A DNA stretch of 64,000 bases from Erythrobacter ani (GCF_019204025.1 NZ_JAGSPB010000003.1:62001-126000); one strand, 5' to 3'. Positions 8,693-18,692 are shown, counted from the first letter of the stretch. Program-made: numbers and translations. The notes: generated by a model not told the origin, from the sequence alone.

Positions 8693-9579
8693 CCCCGACG
8701 CGAAGTAATCTCCTTGCGGCGTTTCTGGGCGCGCTGGCTTTGGCCGGCTGTTCGGAGACGCCGCAGGAACTTTTACCGGACACCAATCCGCTTGTCTTCG
8801 AAATTACAAGCGAAGATGGCACCGTCGAAGGGTGGATGCTGGGCACGATCCACGCTCTTCCCGATGGTGCCGAATGGCGTACCGAAGCTGTCCAACAAGT
8901 GGTGGATCAGGCCGACTACCTGATCGTCGAAATCGCAGCGTTGGATGATAGCGCGGCAATCGGGCGCACCTTCAATGAACTTGCCACGTCACCAGGGCAG
9001 CCAGCGCTTACGCAGCGCGTCGATCCGGGTCTGCGACCTGCCCTCCGGGAGATCATTGAACGGTCCAACCGTTCCGAAAGCGATTTCAGCGCGGTAGAGA
9101 CATGGGCAGCCGCGCTCATCATCGCCCGCGTCGCCGCCACCGGTGACCCGGCCAATGGTGTCGACCGAGCGGTGACGCGCGACTTTGCCGAACGCGGCGT
9201 ACGCGAGTTCGAAGGAGCCTTGGCGCAGCTGAGTATATTCGACAGTCTTTCAGAAGACGATCAGCGCGACCTGCTTGAAGGTGTTATTCTCGAGGTTGAA
9301 CAGACGCTCAAACGCCCTGGCCGACTGCGTAATGCCTGGTTGAAAGGGGACACCGAAATCCTCGAGGAAGCAACGCGCACCGGGATCATGGCGGACCCGG
9401 AATTGCGCGAGGCTCTGATCGTTCGGCGCAACCGGCGCTGGGCGGACATGCTGGAGAGCGATCTAAAGGCCGCTCCGCGCCCGCTCATCGCTGTCGGCAC
9501 AGGCCACATGGTCGGCGCGCACAGTCTGGTGACCATGCTGGAAGAGCGCGGTTACCGCGTCACGCGCCTGGGCCAGTAA
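8689..9579 (+). CDS. TraB/GumN family lipoprotein (second of two)
   Basis: A 296-residue paralogue of the preceding gene. It starts at GTG 8689, overlapping the upstream TGA (GTGA). The N-terminus has a lipoprotein signal, with lipobox LALAGC and the acylated Cys at about residue 21, so this copy is membrane-anchored while its neighbour is apparently soluble. It keeps both family boxes: WMLGTIHALP near residue 50 and VGTGHMVGAHSL near the C-terminus. It lacks the acidic linker of the first copy. Tandem, translationally coupled copies with different anchoring suggest a joint envelope function; the substrate is unknown. Confidence 0.87.
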   Translation: MTPTRSNLLAAFLGALALAGCSETPQELLPDTNPLVFEITSEDGTVEGWMLGTIHALPDGAEWRTEAVQQVVDQADYLIVEIAALDDSAAIGRTFNELATSPGQPALTQRVDPGLRPALREIIERSNRSESDFSAVETWAAALIIARVAATGDPANGVDRAVTRDFAERGVREFEGALAQLSIFDSLSEDDQRDLLEGVILEVEQTLKRPGRLRNAWLKGDTEILEEATRTGIMADPELREALIVRRNRRWADMLESDLKAAPRPLIAVGTGHMVGAHSLVTMLEERGYRVTRLGQ

Positions 9580-9693
9580 TATCTTGCCAAGCGGCGGCCG
9601 TACCGGTAGGGGCGCGCACTTCGGTGTCTTGGTCATCCCTGGAGGCGGCCACCGATAACACATATCTAACAATGCATTCGAAAGGCTTGTATC

Positions 9694-10383
9694 ATGAGCG
9701 AAGCTCTTACATTGCCGGCCGAAGCGCGCGAACGGGCAGGCAAGGGAGCCTCCCGTGCACTTCGCCGCGAAGGTCGGGTCCCCGCTGTTATCTACGGCGG
9801 TAAGGAAGAACCCACTCCCATCCATCTGGAAGCCAAGGAATTGGTCCGGATGCTCAACACCGGTCACTTCATGAATTCGATCGTTCAGGTCGAAGTCGGC
9901 GGGAAAAAGGTTCGCACGATCCCGAAGGACGTCGCTCTGCACCCGGTCACCGATCGCCCGACACATGTCGATTTCCTGCGTCTTTCCAAAGACGCCAAGA
10001 TCGAAGTCCAGATCCCGGTTGTGTTCATCAACGAAAAGCAATCGCCTGGCCTCGAAAAGGGCGGCGTGCTCAACGTGGTGCGTCACGAGCTCGACCTTAT
10101 CTGCGCATCCGACAAAATCCCTGACCAGATCGAGATTTCGGTCGAGGGCAAGGAAGTCGGCGATTCCATTCACATCAGTGAAGTCACCCTGCCTGACGGT
10201 GCCGAAAGCGCGATCACAGATCGCGACTACACCATCGCAACGCTTGTCGCTCCATCTGCTCTCAAGAAGAGCGAAGAAGAAGGCGACAGCGACGAGGAAG
10301 TACCGGCAGACGGCGTTGCAGCCACCGAGCAGGGTCCCGATGCGGATGCTGCCGAAGAACAGGAAGAAAAGAGCGAAGATTAA
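9694..10383 (+). CDS. rplY: 50S ribosomal protein L25 (Ctc form)
   Basis: A 229-residue L25 of the long Ctc type, which binds 5S rRNA in the large subunit. The N-terminal L25 domain runs to about residue 95 ([21 protein letters not shown] start, then [18 protein letters not shown]). It is followed by the TL5-type C-terminal beta domain and an acidic Glu/Asp-rich tail typical of the family in alphaproteobacteria. A strong rho-independent terminator follows 35 bases after the stop. pth lies downstream beyond a repeat element; rplY-pth is a common bacterial order. Confidence 0.97.
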   Translation: MSEALTLPAEARERAGKGASRALRREGRVPAVIYGGKEEPTPIHLEAKELVRMLNTGHFMNSIVQVEVGGKKVRTIPKDVALHPVTDRPTHVDFLRLSKDAKIEVQIPVVFINEKQSPGLEKGGVLNVVRHELDLICASDKIPDQIEISVEGKEVGDSIHISEVTLPDGAESAITDRDYTIATLVAPSALKKSEEEGDSDEEVPADGVAATEQGPDADAAEEQEEKSED

Positions 10384-10417
10384 TCTCTCGCTTTCCTCGT
10401 TACACAATCACCAAGGC

Positions 10418-10448
10418 GCCGGGCTGGGAGACCAGTCCGGCGTTTTTG
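10418..10448 (+). terminator. rho-independent terminator of rplY
   Basis: A ten-base-pair stem GCCGGGCTGG/CCAGTCCGGC (one G-T pair) with a GAGA loop at 10418-10441, followed by GTTTTTG. Confidence 0.9.
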
Positions 10449-10453
10449 TTATC

Positions 10454-10677
10454 GCCCTCATACGCCGGGCGCGGGCCATCCGGTCCGCCTGGCTTCCTCG
10501 CGTAGGTTCGGGCGGCTCCCGGCCTTTCGGCGCCTGCGGCGCCGATTGGCGCACGAACAGGGCAGGCTTGGCTGCGCCGCCAGTGCGACCGCCCCCCCCG
10601 CAGCGCTGAAGGTGCAAGGACATTGCGCCCCGGACGGGGTGCGGAAAGCAAGATGCCCGCGCCCGGCGTATGAGGGC
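10454..10677. repeat. MITE-like element with 22-bp perfect terminal inverted repeats
   Basis: The 22 bases at 10454-10475 (beginning GCCCTCATACGCCGGGCGCG) return exactly as the reverse complement at 10656-10677, enclosing 180 bases. The inside is very G+C-rich, with smaller palindromes such as GGCGCC-TGC-GGCGCC near 10530. Frames open across it on both strands but encode only Arg/Pro/Ala-rich nonsense. It fills the 348-base gap between rplY and pth and contains no gene I can support. This looks like a non-autonomous mobile or repetitive extragenic element. No target-site duplication is obvious. Confidence 0.7.
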
Positions 10678-10731
10678 AAAAACCACGACTCAAACATTGC
10701 CCCATCCGATCAGTGCGCTATCTGCCACCCC

Positions 10732-11304
10732 ATGCAAATCTGGACTGGCTTAGGAAATCCGGGACCGCGATACGCGATGCACCGACACAATATCGGTTTC
10801 ATGGCGTGTGACGTGATTGCCGAAATGCACGGATTTGGCCCGGTGCAGAAGAAATTTCAGGGCTGGGTTCAGGAAGGCCGCATCGGCAGCGAAAAAGTCC
10901 TGCTGCTGAAACCCGCCACCTTCATGAACGAGAGCGGCCGCAGCGTGAGTGAAGCGCTCCGCTTCTACAAGCTCGGCACCGAAGCGCTTACGGTGCTACA
11001 TGACGAACTCGACCTCGCTCCGTTCAAGGTCAAGGTTAAGGAAGGCGGCGGACATGCCGGGCACAATGGCCTGCGCTCGATCGACCAGCATCTCGGCCCC
11101 GATTTTCGGCGCGTGCGCATCGGCATCGGACATCCCGGCCACAAGGACCGCGTCACAGGCCATGTCCTCGGCAATTATTCCAAGGCTGAACAGGATGATC
11201 TGATCCAGATGCTCGGCGCGATTGGGGCCGAGGCCGAATGGCTTGCCAAAGGGGATAATCCGCGCTTCATGAGCGAAGTGGCGCTGCGGCTGCAAGACGG
11301 CTAA
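10732..11304 (+). CDS. pth: peptidyl-tRNA hydrolase
   Basis: A 190-residue enzyme that releases tRNA from prematurely dropped peptidyl-tRNAs. The family signatures are visible: WTGLGNPGPRYAMHRHNIGF with the catalytic His and the substrate-binding Asn, KPATFMNESGRSV, VLHDELDLAPFKVKVKEGGG with the conserved Asp, and GHAGHNGLRSI. The ATG at 10732 matches the normal N-terminus; the frame is open upstream only through the repeat element. The promoter must lie in or next to that element, since rplY has a terminator. Confidence 0.97.
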   Translation: MQIWTGLGNPGPRYAMHRHNIGFMACDVIAEMHGFGPVQKKFQGWVQEGRIGSEKVLLLKPATFMNESGRSVSEALRFYKLGTEALTVLHDELDLAPFKVKVKEGGGHAGHNGLRSIDQHLGPDFRRVRIGIGHPGHKDRVTGHVLGNYSKAEQDDLIQMLGAIGAEAEWLAKGDNPRFMSEVALRLQDG

Positions 11305-11331
11305 GATCTCGACATCAATTCGGAGAAAGCC

Positions 11332-12324
11332 ATGACCGCCATCAATCGCCGCTCCCTTCTTGCCGGAGCCGCCGCCACCGGCGCGCTCGCCGCGGCGGCC
11401 ACCGTCACCACGCAGGACGTCTTCGCCGCAACGCCGGACCTTTCAGGCAAGAGCGTCCTCATCACAGGGTGTTCGACGGGTTTCGGTCGGCTCGCTGCCG
11501 AACATTTTGCCCGGCAGGGCGCCAAGGTTTTTGCAACAATGCGCAATCTCCCGCGCCCCGAAGCCGAAGAACTCAGCGCCCTTGCCCTCAACGAAAACCT
11601 GGATCTGCAGGTGATCGAGATCGACGTCATGTCGGACACTCAGGTAGAACAGGGCGTGAAGCAGGCGATAGCCGCGAATGGCGGACCGATCGATGTGCTG
11701 ATCAACAATGCCGGCATTTCGTATGGCGGTCCGCTTGAGATTCAGGATATGGCAGCGACGCTCCACACGTTCGACACCAACGTGTTCGGTCCCCAGCGCA
11801 TGATCCGTGCGGTTCTGCCCGGAATGCGGGAGGCAAAGAGCGGTCTGATCATCAATGTGTCGTCGCAGCTGGGCCGCGTCATCGCGCCATCTTACGGCAT
11901 GTATTCGCCGACCAAGTTCGCGCTCGAGGCGCTGAGCGAAGGCCTTGCGTATGAGCTCGTGCCACACGGCATCGAGGTCACCGTGATTGAGCCGGGTGGA
12001 TACCCCACGATGATCTGGAAGAACGCCAACGAAAACAGTGTGGCTCTGCTGGAACGTTCCGACGGTACGCACACATCGGGCTACCCTGCCCTCGTCAACC
12101 AGCTTGGCAAACGTACAGGCGGAGGCTCGACCGATCCGATGGACGTGCCGCGCGCCATGGCGGAAGTGATCGCGATGCCTGCAGGCACTCGCCCGCTGCG
12201 CCGCGCGGTCCATCCTGGATCGAAACCCCAGCTGCCGATCAACGAACTGACCGCGAAGGTTCAGGTGGACTGGCTCGGCCAATCGCCCTTCGGCCCGTGG
12301 GTCAATGCGGTTCACAGCGGGTAG
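11332..12324 (+). CDS. Tat-exported short-chain dehydrogenase/reductase
   Basis: A 330-residue classical SDR. After an N-terminal INRRSLLAGAAATG twin-arginine signal (twin Arg at residues 6-7, hydrophobic stretch to about 30) comes the Rossmann fold: ITGCSTGFG (cofactor loop), VLINNAGISYGG, INVSSQLG, and catalytic YSPTK about 170 residues in. Export by Tat fits a protein that folds with its NAD(P) in the cytoplasm first. The substrate is unknown. The gene starts 27 bases after pth and may be in its transcript. A weak GACGCGC/GCGCGTC hairpin follows at 12353-12378. Confidence 0.85.
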   Translation: MTAINRRSLLAGAAATGALAAAATVTTQDVFAATPDLSGKSVLITGCSTGFGRLAAEHFARQGAKVFATMRNLPRPEAEELSALALNENLDLQVIEIDVMSDTQVEQGVKQAIAANGGPIDVLINNAGISYGGPLEIQDMAATLHTFDTNVFGPQRMIRAVLPGMREAKSGLIINVSSQLGRVIAPSYGMYSPTKFALEALSEGLAYELVPHGIEVTVIEPGGYPTMIWKNANENSVALLERSDGTHTSGYPALVNQLGKRTGGGSTDPMDVPRAMAEVIAMPAGTRPLRRAVHPGSKPQLPINELTAKVQVDWLGQSPFGPWVNAVHSG

Positions 12325-12404
12325 CGTCAGCGGCGGATCATACTGGTCAAACGACGCGCACGGCGCTATCGGCGCGTCTTTCATACGATTAGAAAGAGCT
12401 TCCC

Positions 12405-13505
12405 ATGGGTTTCCGTTGCGGGATCGTGGGCCTGCCCAATGTTGGCAAGTCCACCCTTTTCAATGCACTTACCGAAACGCAGGCCGCGCAGGCTGCGAAC
12501 TATCCGTTCTGCACGATCGAGCCGAATGTCGGCCAGGTCGCGGTTCCGGATGAGCGGCTCGACAAGATTGCCGCCATCGCGAAGAGTGCGAAAGTGATCG
12601 CGACCCAGCTTGGTTTTGTCGATATTGCAGGCCTCGTGAAGGGTGCGAGCGCGGGCGAAGGTCTTGGCAACCAGTTCCTCGGAAACATCCGCGAGGTCGA
12701 CGCGATCGTTCACGTCCTTCGCTGTTTCGAAGACGACGACATTCAGCACGTTTCCAATCACGTCGATCCAATTGCCGATGCCGAAGTGGTCGAAACCGAG
12801 CTGATGCTTGCCGATCTCGAAAGTCTGGAAAAGCGTGTTCCCAATGCACAAAAGCGCGGCAATGCTGGCGACAAGGAGGCCAAGGCTCTGGCCAGCGTGC
12901 TGGGTCAGGCCTTGGAACTGCTTAAAGATGGCAAGCCAGCGCGGCTGACCGAACCGAAGGATGACGAGGAGGCACGGCTGTTCGAGCAGGCGCAGCTCCT
13001 TACCGCAAAGCCGGTTCTGTATGTCTGCAACGTCGCCGAAGAGGACGCAGCCAACGGCAACGATCTGTCGGCCAAGGTATTTGCCAAGGCAGAGGCGGAG
13101 GGCGCGCAGGCTGTGGTCGTTTCGGCAGCGATCGAAGCGGAACTTGTGGAAATGCCGTTGGAAGACCGCGCCGAATATCTGGCCGAGCTGGGTCTGGAGG
13201 AAAGCGGCCTCGCCCGCGTTATCCGCGCTGGATACACTCTGCTGGGCCTCAAGACTTTCTTCACCGCAGGACCGAAAGAGTCCCGCGCATGGACGTTTCC
13301 CGACGGTGCGAAAGCTCCGCAGGCGGCGGGCGAAATCCACAGTGATTTCGAAAAGGGCTTCATCCGCGCAGAGACCATCGCCTATGAAGATTACGTCGGA
13401 CTGGGCGGCGAAGCACCGGCGCGCGATGCCGGAAAACTGCGTCAGGAGGGCAAGGATTACACCGTCAAGGATGGCGATGTCATGCTTTTCAAATTCAACG
13501 TGTGA
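12405..13505 (+). CDS. ychF: redox-responsive ribosome-binding ATPase YchF/Ola1
   Basis: A 366-residue Obg-family P-loop protein that prefers ATP. The G1 loop is GLPNVGKST at residues 8-16, the G3 region is VDIAGLVKGAS, and the G4 position reads NVAEED (NxxE) instead of NKxD, the change that gives YchF its ATP preference. The C-terminal TGS domain (LKTFFTAGPKESRAWTFPDG onward) completes the family architecture. The length is exactly as expected. In many genomes it neighbours pth, as here with one SDR gene in between. Confidence 0.97.
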   Translation: MGFRCGIVGLPNVGKSTLFNALTETQAAQAANYPFCTIEPNVGQVAVPDERLDKIAAIAKSAKVIATQLGFVDIAGLVKGASAGEGLGNQFLGNIREVDAIVHVLRCFEDDDIQHVSNHVDPIADAEVVETELMLADLESLEKRVPNAQKRGNAGDKEAKALASVLGQALELLKDGKPARLTEPKDDEEARLFEQAQLLTAKPVLYVCNVAEEDAANGNDLSAKVFAKAEAEGAQAVVVSAAIEAELVEMPLEDRAEYLAELGLEESGLARVIRAGYTLLGLKTFFTAGPKESRAWTFPDGAKAPQAAGEIHSDFEKGFIRAETIAYEDYVGLGGEAPARDAGKLRQEGKDYTVKDGDVMLFKFNV

Positions 13506-13512
13506 TTATCTC

Positions 13513-13538
13513 GGAACCGGTCGACCATTCTTTCCGTT
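13513..13538 (+). promoter_or_regulatory. EcfG-type (general stress response) promoter of the DUF1206 gene
   Basis: GGAAC at 13513-13517 and CGTT at 13535-13538 are separated by 17 bases, matching the alphaproteobacterial EcfG consensus GGAAC-N16/17-CGTT. It lies 31 bases before the GTG start at 13569. Confidence 0.7.
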
Positions 13539-13568
13539 GAGTTTTCAAACACTCATTGGGGAAGTCAC

Positions 13569-14375
13569 GTGGTGGATAAATCTGAGAAATTCAATTGGCT
13601 GGTTCGCGTCGGCTATTTCAGCCGGGCGGTGCTCTACACCGTCCTTGGCTACATCGCGCTGACCAGCGCTGGTGAGATCAGCGAAGGTACCGACGGTATT
13701 TTCAAGGCTGTCGAGAACCTGCCTGGAGGAACGGCGCTGCTGTGGATCCTCGTGGTGGGTCTGTTCGCCTACGCCCTCTTCCGGTTCGCCTCGCCGTTAT
13801 TCGATATCGAGAACAATGGCTCCGATACCAAGGGATGGGGCAAACGGATCGGCCACGCTGGTAGCGGCATTGCCCATCTCGTCCTTGCCTGGACCGCGTA
13901 TCAGTTTGCGACCGGGTCAGGCGGTTCGGGCGGAGGCAGCGGTGCCTCGCAGGCAGCGGCCGGCGTCCTGTCGGTCGAATTTGGCGGTGCTGTCATAGGC
14001 ATACTCGGCCTTGCTTTCTTCATCGCCGCCGTGGCCCAGGCCAAAAAGGCAGTCAGCGGCGACTTCATGAACCGGATCAGCGCGTCCGCTCCAGGTTTCA
14101 CTCGGATGCTCGGCGGTGCTGGTTTTGCGGCCAGAGCCGTTGTCTATGCGGTGATCGGCTGGTCGCTCGTCCAAACCGGTTTCCTTTCGAGCGGCGCAGA
14201 CAATGTCAAAACGCTGGGCGGTGCAGTGGCATCGCTGGCCGGCACAGGCTGGCTGTTCACGGTGACCGCCGTCGGCCTGTTGTTGTTCGGTCTGTTCAGC
14301 TTCATCCTAGCCAGATATCGCATCATTCCCGATCTCGACAGCGATGCAGGCGTACCCGAATTCCGGGCAGCGTAG
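13569..14375 (+). CDS. DUF1206 family membrane protein
   Basis: A 268-residue protein with about six hydrophobic helices in three pairs, the three-repeat DUF1206 layout. Each repeat begins with an aromatic/basic turn such as VRVGYFSRAVLYTVLGY, IGHAGSGIAHLVLAWTAY and LGGAGFAARAVVYAVIGW. A Gly/Ser-rich loop (GSGGSGGGSGAS) sits in the middle. The function is unknown. The EcfG-like promoter directly upstream suggests general stress induction. The start is one of two adjacent GTG codons at 13569. Confidence 0.85.
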   Translation: MVDKSEKFNWLVRVGYFSRAVLYTVLGYIALTSAGEISEGTDGIFKAVENLPGGTALLWILVVGLFAYALFRFASPLFDIENNGSDTKGWGKRIGHAGSGIAHLVLAWTAYQFATGSGGSGGGSGASQAAAGVLSVEFGGAVIGILGLAFFIAAVAQAKKAVSGDFMNRISASAPGFTRMLGGAGFAARAVVYAVIGWSLVQTGFLSSGADNVKTLGGAVASLAGTGWLFTVTAVGLLLFGLFSFILARYRIIPDLDSDAGVPEFRAA

Positions 14376-14384
14376 GGTTTCTCG

Positions 14385-14437
14385 GGACATCCCGCGCACA
14401 GCTTCCGGGCGTGTGCGGGATGTCCGCCCTGTCTTTT
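14385..14437. terminator. likely bidirectional terminator between convergent genes
   Basis: A 15-bp stem GGACATCCCGCGCAC/GTGTGCGGGATGTCC at 14385-14425 (one G-T pair) lies between the plus-strand DUF1206 gene and the minus-strand membrane protein gene. On the plus strand a loose T-tract (GTCTTTT) follows a few bases later. Confidence 0.6.
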
Positions 14438-14449
14438 CGGCAAAGCTTT

Positions 14450-15451
14450 TTACGCGTCGGCCTGGTTCGACCAAACCCGATCAAGCTCGGACATGAATGC
14501 CGCGCTCTCATCGAGCCTCAACGCTACCCCGAAAATCTGCCGGTGCCCGCCTGCAAAGGTCCGGATCGTGACAGCTTCAGAAAACCGGAGGCTGACATTC
14601 GGCGATGACATGATCGCAAGGTTCAGGATTTCCTTGCGCTCGAGGTCATCGGCCATGAACGCCTTGCCATCAGCGACCACCTGATCAATCGGCACCTCGA
14701 AGTCGTAGATCATTCCGCTGCGCACACGAATACGGTCCTTGGTGAGGAGGACAGGATTGATCCGGAAGCTCTTGAGCAGTGCGATTGTCCAGATCAGTCC
14801 CCACCCACTCAGTGCGAACATCACCCAGGCGACGGTCGGATTCCACAGCATCAGCAACAGGTGGACCACACCAAGCTCGATCACCTGAAGCGCGAGGAAC
14901 GTGGCGATCATCGGCGTAAGATAGGTGTGGTAGGCAAACGCACGCGCACCCGGCGGAACATCAACCGGCGCACGCCACCTGAAAAGGCCAAGCCACAGGG
15001 TCCGGCATTCGGTCGCCGCAAAGCTGACCAGCTTCGCCGGCAACACCTGCTCGAAACCTGCAACAAGCGATCCCGTGCTTTTCCAGCCTGTGATCACGCG
15101 CGCCGAGCTCCAAACTGTGAACAAAGCAGCCGTAGCAGCTGCCGCAAACAATATGTGAGGCAAACTGAAATACACATCGCGCAGCGGCTCCGATGCACCG
15201 ATCACGATAACCGCGCACGCGAGCGAAAGTACCCCGACAAACTGAAAAAGGTCAGGCTTGTGATCCGGCGACTTCGCGAGCAGGCCCAGGAACAATGCAT
15301 CGGCCACGACCCACGCGTAAAGCGCCGCGGCAACATTCGGATGAGCGATTGCCCACGAGGAATAAGTCGCAATCCTCGCAGCAGCGATAGCCAATAATGG
15401 CAGCACGATCGGCAGAGACTTCAGCAGTGGCGCAGGGAGAATTCGGATCAT
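14450..15451 (-). CDS. multi-pass membrane protein of unknown function
   Basis: A 333-residue protein with about six to seven hydrophobic helices in the first 240 residues. A soluble C-terminal domain follows (VLLTKDRIRVRSGMIYDFEVPIDQV onward) that resembles a small PH-like beta domain (RIRVR...IDQV...ILNLAIMSSPNVSLRF). I do not recognise the family. The ATG at 15451 is chosen because AAGGAGGTGG sits just upstream; an earlier in-frame ATG has no such site. It lies convergent to the DUF1206 gene and downstream of mutL. Confidence 0.8.
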   Translation of the reverse strand: MIRILPAPLLKSLPIVLPLLAIAAARIATYSSWAIAHPNVAAALYAWVVADALFLGLLAKSPDHKPDLFQFVGVLSLACAVIVIGASEPLRDVYFSLPHILFAAAATAALFTVWSSARVITGWKSTGSLVAGFEQVLPAKLVSFAATECRTLWLGLFRWRAPVDVPPGARAFAYHTYLTPMIATFLALQVIELGVVHLLLMLWNPTVAWVMFALSGWGLIWTIALLKSFRINPVLLTKDRIRVRSGMIYDFEVPIDQVVADGKAFMADDLERKEILNLAIMSSPNVSLRFSEAVTIRTFAGGHRQIFGVALRLDESAAFMSELDRVWSNQADA

Positions 15452-15567
15452 TCCACCTCCTTTTTGGCCATCTTCGCAAGCGGCCAGCTCAGCGAGAAAA
15501 CGCGGAAAAACCTTATTCAATTTGAGCGACTTGCACCAGCATTATCACACAGAACGACAGCACACCC

Positions 15568-17409
15568 TCAATGCCGCCCGAACAGTTTTTCAACGTCTTC
15601 CATGCTCAGCTTCACCCATGTCGGGCGGCCATGATTGCATTGCCCGGATCGCGGGGTCGCTTCCATTTCGCGCAGCAACGCGTTCATCTCCGCCACGCTC
15701 AGTACCCGCCCTGCCCGCACCGACCCATGGCAAGCCATGGTTGCGAGTACATATTCGAGCCTTTCGGCGAGCAGAAGCGATCCGCTGTCTTCGTTCTTCC
15801 CATGCTTGGCGATGTCGTCTGCAAGGTCTTGTAGCAGTTTTGCGCTGTCCGTCTTCGCGATGACCGAAGGCAGCGCCCGCACGAGCATTGCGCTCGGTCC
15901 AAAGCGCTCGATACTCAGCCCGTATCGGGCGAGACCACCGGCGGCATCTTCGAGCCGGTCACAATCGGCTTCGTCCAGTTCCACCACATCCGGTACCAGC
16001 AGCGCCTGCGAACGCTTCGTACCGTCGGCAGCCCCGGCAGCCCGCAATCGTTCGAGCACGAGTCTTTCGTGCGCCGCATGCTGATCGACCAGGACAAGTC
16101 CGTCTGCGCTCTCGGCGACGATATAGGTGTTCGCGACCTGCCCCCTCGCGATCCCGAGCGGGTATTGCTCCGCATGGTCCGCGAGAGGGACCGCCTCTTC
16201 CGCTCTACCGGACGGCAGCGCGTCGGGAGCTTGGGAAACCCAGTCCGGACGTCTCTCGCTGACCCGCGATGGCTGCGCGGAGGATGACCAATCGCGCCCC
16301 TCGAAAATCGACCGTAAAGCGGGCTCTGGTTCGGACCGTGTGGGCTCCTGTTGCCAGCGTTCCATCGCGGCCCGATCCGGTCCCTGCGCGCTGCGCCGAT
16401 CTCCGGTCGCGAGCGCTTGCCTAAGGCCCGATACGATAAATCCGCGTACGCCGGTTGCGTCGCGAAACCGCACTTCGGTCTTGGCAGGGTGCACGTTCAC
16501 ATCGACATCCTGCGGCGGCAGATCCAGGAACAGCGCGAGCACGGCATGGCGGTCGCGCGCCAGCATGTCGGAATAGGCTCCGCGCACGGCACCTGTCAGC
16601 AAGCGGTCCTTTACCGGGCGTCCGTTCACGAACAGATATTGATGATCGGCAACACCGCGATTGTACGTTGGCAGGCCTGCGATCCCTGTGAGACGCATGA
16701 TCCCGTACTGTGTTTCGCGGCAAAGTTCGATCGCGACCGAATTGTCTTTCAACTCGCGGGCGACAATTTGTGCGACGCGCGTGGAAAGCGGCTCGTCCGC
16801 CTGGGTCGACAGCGCCTTGCGTGTCTTGCCCTCGGCACCGTTTTCCAGCGTGAATGCGATCTCGGGACGGGCCATGGCAAGTCGCCGGACGATATCGAGA
16901 CATGCGATGTACTCGCTTCTCGGCGTGCGCAGGAATTTTCGCCGCGCGGGTACTTTTGCAAACAGGTTTTCGACCCGGATCCGAGTTCCCGGAGGCATCG
17001 CCGCCGGACCTTGATCGATCATCTCGCCATGGTCCAGGATCATCCGCCAGCCATCTGCGGCCCCGCGAACCCTGCTTTCGATGGTAATCCGCGCGACGCT
17101 TGCAATCGACGGCAGCGCCTCTCCGCGAAAGCCCAGCGTCTCGACCAGCTCGATCTGGCCATCGGGAAGCTTGGACGTCGCATGCCGTTCCAGCGCTAGT
17201 GCCATGTCATTGCGGTCCATCCCGCATCCGTCGTCGGTCACCTCGAACCGTGTCAGCCCGCCATCGGTCAGCGCGATCGCGATTCGCCCGGCGCCGGCGT
17301 CGATCGCGTTTTCAACCAGCTCTTTGAGCGCGGAAGCCGGGCGCTCGACGACTTCACCCGCGGCAATACGGTTGACGAGATCGTCAGGAAGGCGGCGAAT
17401 TTCGGGCAT
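15568..17409 (-). CDS. mutL: DNA mismatch repair protein MutL, endonuclease type
   Basis: A 613-residue MutL. The N-terminal GHKL ATPase motifs are ELVENAIDAGA, DDGCGM and TLGFRGEALPSIASVA. The C-terminal domain contains VDQHAAHERLVLE near residue 440, an exact DQHA(X)2E(X)4E nicking-endonuclease motif, plus ACHGSVRAG and the terminal CNHGRPT motif. So this is the self-nicking kind found in bacteria without MutH, not the E. coli kind. The ATG at 17409 (MPEIRRLPDDLVNRIAAGEV) fits the family start. It is divergent from mreB. Confidence 0.97.
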   Translation of the reverse strand: MPEIRRLPDDLVNRIAAGEVVERPASALKELVENAIDAGAGRIAIALTDGGLTRFEVTDDGCGMDRNDMALALERHATSKLPDGQIELVETLGFRGEALPSIASVARITIESRVRGAADGWRMILDHGEMIDQGPAAMPPGTRIRVENLFAKVPARRKFLRTPRSEYIACLDIVRRLAMARPEIAFTLENGAEGKTRKALSTQADEPLSTRVAQIVARELKDNSVAIELCRETQYGIMRLTGIAGLPTYNRGVADHQYLFVNGRPVKDRLLTGAVRGAYSDMLARDRHAVLALFLDLPPQDVDVNVHPAKTEVRFRDATGVRGFIVSGLRQALATGDRRSAQGPDRAAMERWQQEPTRSEPEPALRSIFEGRDWSSSAQPSRVSERRPDWVSQAPDALPSGRAEEAVPLADHAEQYPLGIARGQVANTYIVAESADGLVLVDQHAAHERLVLERLRAAGAADGTKRSQALLVPDVVELDEADCDRLEDAAGGLARYGLSIERFGPSAMLVRALPSVIAKTDSAKLLQDLADDIAKHGKNEDSGSLLLAERLEYVLATMACHGSVRAGRVLSVAEMNALLREMEATPRSGQCNHGRPTWVKLSMEDVEKLFGRH

Positions 17410-17499
17410 TTGTCGCAGACTAGCCTTCATGCACCGCAAATTCGAGGGTAACCGGGCATATTTCGTGCGCCCGTCAACAATTATTTTGGCGTTTTATGA

Positions 17500-18642
<1,143 letters not shown>

Positions 18643-18692
18643 TCGCTGCCGCCCGGCTGCGCCCGGCGAGCTAGAAGAAGGGAAATGCGGGT

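Noticed and set aside
10400..10705. Several frames on both strands between rplY and pth
   Set aside because: They arise from the inverted-repeat element; composition is Arg/Pro/Ala-rich and no ribosome sites or homologous domains are seen.
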